A stretch of DNA of 11,465 nt from assembly GCA_910584935.1 (NCBI GenBank), contig CAJUDU010000073.1, forward strand, positions 1-11,465, written 5' to 3'. This DNA comes from an uncultured Butyricicoccus sp. Lineage in GTDB: Bacteria > Bacillota > Clostridia > Oscillospirales > Butyricicoccaceae. The notes beneath the pieces were generated by a model. It was not told the origin of the DNA, did no database searches, and worked only from the letters and a program-made list of their open reading frames with translations. The position numbers and the translations under genes are program-made. Positions 1 to 4,657 of this stretch are shown in pieces. Numbering within the stretch: position 1 is the first letter of the stretch; the number at the start of each line of letters is the position of its first letter.

Positions 1-37
1 TATGGCCGCCCTTTGCAGGCAAATTCCATTTGCTCAT
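1..37 (-). CDS. 5' end of an unidentified gene (partial, runs off the left edge)
   Basis: Only twelve codons are visible, reading MSKWNLPAKGGH from the ATG at 37-35. The start is well supported: a full AAGGAGG Shine-Dalgarno lies at 53-47 on the minus strand, 9 bases before the ATG. The gene follows the dehydrogenase stop after 56 bases, with no hairpin or promoter between them, so the two are probably co-transcribed and this is probably another enzyme of the same catabolic operon. The visible residues are too few to name a family. That a gene starts here is fairly sure; its function is unknown. Confidence 0.7.
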   Translation of the reverse strand, partial: MSKWNLPAKGGH

Positions 38-93
38 ATGCGTTTTCCTCCTTAAAATAGTGTATTATATCTTCGTTCCAGGATTTACTTAAC

Positions 94-1278
94 TTAAAGC
101 TTCGGATAATTGGTGGAAACCAATACCTTGCCGGCAGTAATCTTCATGCCTTCCTGAATATCTTCCAGATTGAAGCGGCCAGTTACCATCTTGCGCATAT
201 CAATACGACCGGAAGCCATCAGCGCGATAACGTCAGGATAAATGCCCTGGCCAGACTGACCATTGGAGCCGGAAATGGTTGCTGCATTCCACTGCCAGTT
301 GAAAATGTCAACCGGGGTGATGCCTACGGTATGGCCAATTTGTACGGTTTTGCCGCCGATTGCCAGCGCCTTGCCCATAACCGGATAAGTAAACTTGGTA
401 GCGCCTGCACATTCTGCAAACAGGGAAATGCCAGCGCCATCGGTCAAATCCATCAGCATTTCAGCCTGTTCATCTGGGGATTTGAAGGAAGTGGGGTCAT
501 AAACATAGTCTGCGCCGCAGTTTTTCGCGAGTTCAACGCGTTCCGGCACACTTTCAAATGCAATCAATTTTGCAGCGCCAGCAGTTTTCATCAAGGAAAT
601 TGCTGCCAGACCGATTGGGCCTGCGCCGAATACTGCAACATGACCGCCTGGGCGGATGCCGCCGCCGCGTACAAACAGACCATTGTATGCAACGCCAGTT
701 GGTTCAATCATTGCGCCGAGTTCAAACGCGGTCATCTTGTCGCCGCCATAATAATCCATAATGGCATTGAGCGGATAGCAATATTTTGCGGTAACTGCTG
801 CGTATTCTGCAAAGCCGCCGTCATAGGTGAGGCCTGGTTCTTCGAGATCTTTACACTGGTTAAACATACCGCGGCGGCAAGCGTCACACTGACCGCACCA
901 GTGCATGGATTCTACGGATACAAGGTCGCCAACTTTGAGTTTTTTCACATTTTTGCCGATAGCAACGATTTCGCCGGCAAATTCGTGACCGGTAATGATT
1001 GGGTACTTGGAGTGGCCGTCATACATGGAGTAGCCATCCGCATCTTTTTTCAGCAGGTGGGCGTCAGTGCCACAGATGCCAGCCGTGCCAACTTTGATGA
1101 GAACCTGGTCATCATTGTAAGTTGGGATTGGGCGGTCAACAACTGAACCGCGGATATTCCGCCAAATTTGGTTGCCGCGCAGTGCGCGGCCGGTGGTCAA
1201 CTCGCGTTCGCTCATTTTGTAGCCTTCGCGGGGTTCATGGTCTGCTTCCACATAAAACGCTCTCATTGTGTCTGCCAT
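94..1278 (-). CDS. Zinc-dependent medium-chain dehydrogenase, scyllo-inosose/polyol dehydrogenase-like
   Basis: A 394-residue cytosolic NAD(P)-dependent alcohol/polyol dehydrogenase of the MDR superfamily. Seen: a catalytic-zinc set of Cys69 (ICGTD), His98-Glu99 (TGHEF) and Glu192 (IEPTG); a structural-zinc set Cys128, 131, 134 and 142 (CxxCxxCx7C); and a Rossmann motif GAGPIG at 218-223. Glu242 at the end of the second Rossmann strand suggests NAD rather than NADP. The layout, including the RGGGIRPG stretch before the nucleotide fold, resembles from memory the Thermotoga-type scyllo-inosose 3-dehydrogenase of inositol breakdown; threonine, sorbitol or other polyol dehydrogenase activity cannot be excluded. 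The start is ATG 1278 because GGAGG at 1293-1289 precedes it by 10 bases. The longer frame from 1314 would put that Shine-Dalgarno inside the gene. It lies downstream of a LacI-type repressor and upstream of another gene on the same strand. Confidence 0.88.
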   Translation of the reverse strand: MADTMRAFYVEADHEPREGYKMSERELTTGRALRGNQIWRNIRGSVVDRPIPTYNDDQVLIKVGTAGICGTDAHLLKKDADGYSMYDGHSKYPIITGHEFAGEIVAIGKNVKKLKVGDLVSVESMHWCGQCDACRRGMFNQCKDLEEPGLTYDGGFAEYAAVTAKYCYPLNAIMDYYGGDKMTAFELGAMIEPTGVAYNGLFVRGGGIRPGGHVAVFGAGPIGLAAISLMKTAGAAKLIAFESVPERVELAKNCGADYVYDPTSFKSPDEQAEMLMDLTDGAGISLFAECAGATKFTYPVMGKALAIGGKTVQIGHTVGITPVDIFNWQWNAATISGSNGQSGQGIYPDVIALMASGRIDMRKMVTGRFNLEDIQEGMKITAGKVLVSTNYPKL

Positions 1279-1378
1279 TTGCTTCTTTCCTCCATTTTTT
1301 AGTGTGGGTGTCATTATGTTAATGCCAATGAACGACTAGGTGTTTTTTTAGGGATTTATTAAACCGCTCTTGTAACAC

Positions 1379-1386
1379 TTGCGCAA
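1379..1386. promoter_or_regulatory. Candidate operator palindrome TTGCGCAA (site 1)
   Basis: Perfect 8-base palindrome with a central CG, the step into which LacI-family hinge helices normally insert. It lies about 50 bases downstream of the candidate -10 box, so bound repressor could block elongation or initiation. An identical copy occurs at 1552-1559. Assignment to the neighbouring repressor is inference. Confidence 0.25.
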
Positions 1387-1432
1387 ATCCCAAGGCATTT
1401 TTACTGTTCCCTTTGGTTGTTTTCATGCTTTA

Positions 1433-1438
1433 ATTATA
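1433..1438 (-). promoter_or_regulatory. Candidate -10 box of the dehydrogenase operon
   Basis: Minus-strand TATAAT is an exact -10 match about 155 bases upstream of the dehydrogenase start. No good -35 lies at 16-18 bases; the nearest candidate hexamers match poorly. A perfect -10 with a weak -35 would fit an activator-dependent promoter, but this could also be chance in AT-rich DNA. Confidence 0.35.
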
Positions 1439-1533
1439 TCCCAGCTTCGTCCCATCACGCTATACCAATCTTGTGCTCTCTCCACTTTTTTTCAAGGGTT
1501 TGCAAGGCTTTTTCAATTATTCTTTCGTTATCT

Positions 1534-1559
1534 TGCGAATCGCATATTTTTTTGCGCAA
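1534..1559. promoter_or_regulatory. Candidate operator cluster: TGCGA-A-TCGCA and TTGCGCAA
   Basis: Two palindromes sit close together: an 11-base inverted repeat TGCGA-A-TCGCA at 1534-1544 and a second exact TTGCGCAA at 1552-1559, separated by an AT tract. A further TGCGCA core lies at 1605-1610. They are upstream of the candidate dehydrogenase -10 box. The clustering suggests a regulator binding region, but no protein can be assigned from sequence alone. Confidence 0.28.
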
Positions 1560-1769
1560 TTTTTTCACCTTTCAGATTTCAGTTTAAGGCAAGAAGTGCC
1601 TTTCTGCGCACTTTTCACAAAAAAAACGTCACGAATTTGGCATATTTCCTGGGTTTCTGATACACTATCGTTTTTTTGCGCTGTGCAGGGTTTGGCTTAA
1701 AAACTGCCTAAAATCGCTGCTTTTTATGGGATTTCTTCAGGTAAAATTGCACAATCCCGATAAAATGAA

Positions 1770-1797
1770 AAAAGCGGAACCATACAGTTCCGCTTTT
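1770..1797 (-). terminator. Rho-independent terminator after the LacI-family gene
   Basis: Perfect 11-base-pair stem (arms 1770-1780 and 1787-1797) with a 6-base loop. The core GCGGAAC/GTTCCGC is flanked by A/T arms, so on the minus strand the hairpin ends in a run of T. It begins 20 bases after the regulator stop and should end that transcript, separating it from the dehydrogenase operon. The flanking A/T symmetry may let it act in both directions, but there is no plus-strand gene to its left. Confidence 0.88.
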
Positions 1798-1817
1798 ATT
1801 GCGATTATCGTTTTAAT

Positions 1818-2831
1818 TTAAGAGGCGGTATCTGAATTTAGGGCTGGCTGGTCGGTGGTTTCCTGCATAATCACCCGATAGCCAAGCTGAATTTGCTTGT
1901 GCATATCCACGCCGGTGCCTAATATTTGCAGCAATACTTTAGCAGCTTCGGCGCCGCAGGTCTTATAATAATAATGTACTGTTGTCAGGCGCGGGGCGAT
2001 GATTTCAGACATCCGGTTATGCCCAATGCCCGCAAGGGCAATATCCCGCGGCACTTCCCGTCCGCTTTCATGGATATACCGCATGGCGCCGATTGCAATT
2101 GTATCTGTTGCACATAAAACCGCGTCTGTTTCCGGGCAGCTTTGCAGCAGTTTGCGGCAGCCTTCATAACCAGCATCCATATGGATATCGGTTTGGACAA
2201 TGCGTGCCAGCACTTCCTTCAGCCCGTTTTCCCGCAGCGCTTCCGCAAACCCATGATAGCGCGCTTCGCCAGCCGCCTGGTCACGGGGGTTGACACCCAG
2301 CATCGCAATATGTCTGCGCCCGTTACCGATTAAGATTTCCGTGAGTTCCCGTGCGGCAGAAAACTCATCATGGTAAACACAGGAAACATAGTTTGCTTTC
2401 TGCCCAATTAAAACAATCGGCACGCGGCTGCTGATAACCGCTTGTTGATGCTGCCGAGTTAAACTGGCTGGGATAAATAAAATGCCGTCCACCTGGTCAT
2501 TTTTAAAATAGTTCAGGTAGGATATTTCACGGCTGGTATCATTGCCTGTGTTGGCCAGCAGAAGCTGGAACCCTTTTTCTTCAAGCACCTGGCTGATGCC
2601 GGCAACAACCCGGCTGATGGATTCTGAATCAATTTTTGGCAGAATCACGCCAATGGTCTGGCTGTTGCCACGCCGCAGGTTTTGAGCCTGGCGGGAAGGG
2701 GTATAGCCAGTTTCTTCAATCACAGCGCGGATGCGCCTTTTTTTCTCATCACTCACATAGCCATTGTTTAGATAGCGGGAAACGGCAGTTTTGGATACGC
2801 CTGCCCGCTGGGCAATTTCAGCAATCGTCAC
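1818..2831 (-). CDS. LacI/GalR-family transcriptional repressor (ScrR-like subgroup)
   Basis: A 337-residue DNA-binding repressor, the usual LacI-family length. Seen: an N-terminal helix-turn-helix (residues 2-21, recognition helix around SKTAVSRYLNN), a hinge segment (46-54, QAQNLRR), then a periplasmic-binding-protein-like sugar-sensing domain from about residue 59 (IGVILPKI) to 325, including the conserved ATDTIAIGAM stretch (241-250) of the effector domain. The N-terminal pattern with NNGYVS and the ILPKIDSESISR segment is typical of Firmicutes regulators annotated as sucrose-operon or general sugar repressors. The start is GTG at 2831: GAGG at 2844-2841 is 9 bases upstream and no ATG fits. 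A terminator follows. It probably senses the sugar or polyol used by the downstream dehydrogenase operon; the true ligand is unknown. Confidence 0.92.
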   Translation of the reverse strand: MTIAEIAQRAGVSKTAVSRYLNNGYVSDEKKRRIRAVIEETGYTPSRQAQNLRRGNSQTIGVILPKIDSESISRVVAGISQVLEEKGFQLLLANTGNDTSREISYLNYFKNDQVDGILFIPASLTRQHQQAVISSRVPIVLIGQKANYVSCVYHDEFSAARELTEILIGNGRRHIAMLGVNPRDQAAGEARYHGFAEALRENGLKEVLARIVQTDIHMDAGYEGCRKLLQSCPETDAVLCATDTIAIGAMRYIHESGREVPRDIALAGIGHNRMSEIIAPRLTTVHYYYKTCGAEAAKVLLQILGTGVDMHKQIQLGYRVIMQETTDQPALNSDTAS

Positions 2832-2970
2832 CTGTGCCCACCTCGCTTTCCTCAGACTTAAAATTTTATTTGATAAAAGGGTGTATATAAAATTCCAAGG
2901 CAGTCAGGGCTGTGCTGTTGTATCCCAGACGCCCTGGGGAGGAAAAAACATTCCATATGCCATTTGTTTT

Positions 2971-2999
2971 ATTATAAAATATTTCTTCGCAAATTGCAA
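2971..2999 (-). promoter_or_regulatory. Promoter of the LacI-family repressor
   Basis: Minus-strand TTGCAA (2999-2994), a 17-base spacer and an exact TATAAT (2976-2971). Transcription would begin near 2964, giving a leader of about 130 bases before the GTG start. The -10 and spacing are ideal and the -35 matches at four of six positions. Confidence 0.7.
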
Positions 3000-3015
3000 G
3001 GCTTCTGGTGAGATT

Positions 3016-3023
3016 CTGCGCAG
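3016..3023. promoter_or_regulatory. Palindrome CTGCGCAG beside the repressor promoter
   Basis: Perfect 8-base palindrome 16 bases upstream of the repressor -35 box. It shares the TGCGCA core with the sites before the dehydrogenase gene. This would suit autoregulation by the LacI-family protein, but the match is short. Confidence 0.22.
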
Positions 3024-3543
3024 TATCAGTAAACGAAATGACGGTTGTTTTTTATCATCATTTATCTTGATAGATTCCGACATGAAGAGGGAATCCCTGG
3101 TTTGGCTCATTTTCGATTTGGTTTTCTTTTTATCCTTAGCAGTCTGATAAAATCATCAAACAAAGAAGTGTCTACCGGTTCAAACATCATCCATTTCCCA
3201 TCATGATAAGTTTGTGTTTCATCATAAACCGTTTTTTATATAACATTCACAATAAGACCACATAAAATTCGTTAGATTGCATAATCGCTATTTTCACCAC
3301 TTCCTATCAGATGTTACCGCCGTGTATCCGCCTTATGGTATGCTAAATATAAGAAGATTCATAACATTGATTATGGACTAAAAATCGTTTTATATTTATA
3401 AGATATTTCCTTTATATATGTGGAATCTGTTGTTACAGAAGTGTTGTCCATATCAAGAAAAGCAATCTGGTCTTCCCCTCCTAATCCGAATAAATCTATT
3501 TCGATATGACATTTTTTGCGCCTTAAAGAAGAAAAAAAGTGCC
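3024..3543. other. Intergenic stretch with no supported gene
   Basis: AT-rich DNA between the two divergent transcription units. The open frames here lack a ribosome binding site and a recognisable product. I see one weak hairpin (GATTCC 3073-3078 with GGAATC 3090-3095) and some AT-rich promoter-like words, but no RNA gene, no clear remnant of a gene and no mobile-element end. Confidence 0.5.
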
Positions 3544-3573
3544 TTGTATTTCCTCTTGCATACATGGTATAAT
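3544..3573 (+). promoter_or_regulatory. Extended -10 promoter for the recombinase-like/adhesin unit
   Basis: TTGTAT (3544-3549), an 18-base spacer and TATAAT (3568-3573) preceded by TGg, an extended -10 element. Transcription would start near 3580 and give a leader of about 135 bases before the ATG at 3718. Because no convincing promoter precedes the adhesin, this may drive both genes. Confidence 0.65.
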
Positions 3574-3647
3574 ATAAATTAAATCAAGTGTCTGGATGGA
3601 TATCCGCTGCGTAAGACAGGGGTATGTCTGCCATTAAAAAGATACAA

Positions 3648-3687
3648 AATATCGATATTGACACAAACGGATTAGATGTTCTATCAG
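3648..3687 (+). promoter_or_regulatory. 12-base palindrome overlapping a second candidate promoter
   Basis: AATATCGATATT (3648-3659) is a perfect 12-base palindrome. Its last two bases overlap an exact -35 TTGACA (3658-3663); an 18-base spacer leads to TATCAG (3682-3687), a four-of-six -10. A protein bound at the palindrome would compete with RNA polymerase. It could be an operator for a regulator or a binding site for the recombinase-like protein encoded just downstream; neither can be shown here. Confidence 0.35.
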
Positions 3688-3717
3688 GGAGCAGCATTTG
3701 GAAAGGGGAAACCACAA

Positions 3718-4518
3718 ATGAACGAAAATTTCATGGAACTTGTAGAGGCTTATCTGCTTGATATGGAAGCGCGTGGACGCAGTAAGACCTCCATTGATTC
3801 CTACCGTGTGATTTTAGCGGGTTTGCAGGAATTTTTGGAACAGCAGGAAGGTGTGGAGCTGGGCGCGGATACGGCTGAAAACTGGCGTCGTTATCTGGAG
3901 GAAAACGGGTATTCACGCCGTACCATTAACAAACGGATTTCTGTGCTAAATGGGTTTGTACAATTTTTAGGCAAACGAGAATGGCAATATACCGGGCCAT
4001 TTACCTTGCCGGATCGTGATATTCAGCCAGAGCTTGTCCGCACGGAGTATTTACGCCTGCTGCAAGCAGCAAAACGGTTGGAACGTGAACGGACATACTT
4101 GCTGGTCAAAGCGATTGGTGGGGCAGGCATCCGTTTACAGGAACTGCCACAGCTTACGGTAGAAGCGGTACGCAGCGGGCGGGCACATTTAGAGCATTAT
4201 GGTTGTCACCGCATGATTCGCCTGCCGGATATGTTCTGCGAAGAACTGTTAAATTTCACTCACCGTTCTGGCATCACAGAAGGCCCTGTATTTATCACCC
4301 GGGACGGTACACCGATGACTCGTACCGGTGTATGGAATTCCATCAATGCAATTTGCCATGAGGCGCAGGTTGCGCCGGAAAAAGCAAACCCACGGTGCTT
4401 ATGGAAATTATATCAAAGCACTTATCAAACCATCCATGACAATATTGTTGCACTGACTGACCAGGCGTATGACCGGATGCTGGAACAGGAAGAACTTACG
4501 ATTGGCTGGAACGCATAA
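3718..4518 (+). CDS. Tyrosine-recombinase (XerC/D, phage integrase) family protein, catalytically degenerate
   Basis: A 266-residue protein with the XerC/D layout: an N-terminal SAM-like core-binding domain (about 1-95, with RSKTSIDSYR and TINKRISVLNGF) and a C-terminal catalytic-type domain (about 103-266). Of the catalytic set only the first Arg is plain (R139 in AGIRLQEL). The beta-hairpin GKG-K-R segment reads YGCHRMIR, and the usual PHxLRH box reads P-R-C-L-W-K (225-230), so both His and Arg are replaced. The LGH-containing segment before the nucleophile is about 12 residues short. Tyr251 (QAYDRM) is the only candidate nucleophile. The frame is otherwise intact with a tidy C-terminus, so a repurposed DNA-binding protein is more likely than a decaying gene. 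The start at 3718 is preferred because AAAGGGG ends about 9 bases upstream; the earlier ATG at 3676 has no ribosome binding site. The adhesin follows after 139 bases on the same strand. Confidence 0.8.
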   Translation: MNENFMELVEAYLLDMEARGRSKTSIDSYRVILAGLQEFLEQQEGVELGADTAENWRRYLEENGYSRRTINKRISVLNGFVQFLGKREWQYTGPFTLPDRDIQPELVRTEYLRLLQAAKRLERERTYLLVKAIGGAGIRLQELPQLTVEAVRSGRAHLEHYGCHRMIRLPDMFCEELLNFTHRSGITEGPVFITRDGTPMTRTGVWNSINAICHEAQVAPEKANPRCLWKLYQSTYQTIHDNIVALTDQAYDRMLEQEELTIGWNA

Positions 4519-4553
4519 CAGGGTACACAAGCGGAGAATTTGGGAGGTTTTAT

Positions 4554-4586
4554 GTGAAAGAACGCTATACAGAGCGTCCCCCATGA
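4554..4586 (+). CDS. Possible 10-codon leader peptide
   Basis: A GTG-started mini-ORF reading VKERYTERPP, preceded by GGGAGG at 4542-4547 with 6 bases of spacing. An overlapping ATG (4552-4554) is followed at once by TGA, making a start-stop pair on the same Shine-Dalgarno. The ORF ends inside the CCCC/GGGG stem of the leader, so translating ribosomes would disrupt the upstream stems. The strong ribosome binding site is otherwise unexplained, but peptides this short arise readily by chance. Confidence 0.25.
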   Translation: MKERYTERPP

Positions 4587-4605
4587 AGGGGATGGAAAGA
4601 AAAAA

Positions 4606-4624
4606 GGGATACATTATGTATCCC
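4606..4624 (+). repeat. Perfect inverted repeat before the adhesin
   Basis: GGGATACAT-T-ATGTATCCC: 9-base arms around one central base. As DNA it is a near-continuous palindrome that could bind a dimeric regulator; as RNA it folds to a 7-pair stem with a 5-base loop. There is no T run after it, so it is not an intrinsic terminator. It ends 33 bases before the chosen adhesin start. Confidence 0.7.
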
Positions 4625-4657
4625 ACGGGGACAGACACGCTGAAAGGAGCACAAGAC

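Larger units (their letters stand above)
1315..1767. other. Long noncoding leader/upstream region of the dehydrogenase operon
   Basis: About 450 bases of AT-rich DNA with long T runs on the plus strand. The open frames here have no Shine-Dalgarno and no recognisable product, so I treat the stretch as noncoding. It holds a candidate -10 box, several short palindromes with a TGCGCA core, and an inverted repeat AAGTGC/GCACTT with an 8-base loop (1594-1613). The length is large for a simple operon promoter and leaves room for operators or a structured 5' leader; no known riboswitch was recognised. Confidence 0.5.
4519..4657 (+). promoter_or_regulatory. Structured leader between the recombinase-like gene and the adhesin
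   Basis: No convincing promoter or terminator is seen, so the adhesin is probably read through from the upstream gene. The RNA can form ACGCT/AGCGT (4562-4566 with 4573-4577), CCCC/GGGG (4578-4581 with 4588-4591) and a 7-base-pair GGGATAC/GTATCCC hairpin (4606-4624). GTCCCC (4576-4581) can instead pair with GGGGAC (4627-4632), and AGCGT (4573-4577) with ACGCT (4637-4641), which ends right before the adhesin Shine-Dalgarno at 4643-4649. These alternatives are mutually exclusive with the upstream stems. A regulatory role is inference. Confidence 0.4.

Noticed and set aside
331..1146. 271-codon plus-strand frame opposite the dehydrogenase
   Set aside because: The minus strand carries a full zinc dehydrogenase with all motifs; the opposite product is Cys/His/Phe-rich with no sensible motif order and no ribosome binding site.
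1379..1700. Two overlapping plus-strand frames of 75-93 codons in the dehydrogenase upstream region
   Set aside because: They are Phe-rich translations of T runs, overlap each other in different frames and have no ribosome binding site.
2904..3110. 68-codon minus-strand frame upstream of the LacI-family gene
   Set aside because: No Shine-Dalgarno, and it covers the repressor's own promoter and leader. No family features are visible.
3371..3565. 64-codon minus-strand frame in the intergenic region
   Set aside because: No Shine-Dalgarno before its ATG, unusual composition and no recognisable motif; it also overlaps the plus-strand extended -10 promoter.
3624..3761. 45-codon plus-strand frame overlapping the start of the recombinase-like gene
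   Set aside because: The only G-rich stretch lies one base from its ATG, too close to act as a Shine-Dalgarno, and the product has no recognisable feature.
4469..4657. Upstream extension of the adhesin frame, including the ATG at 4616
   Set aside because: It would put a polar segment before the signal peptide and overlap the previous gene; the strong AAAGGAG with 8-base spacing points to 4658.
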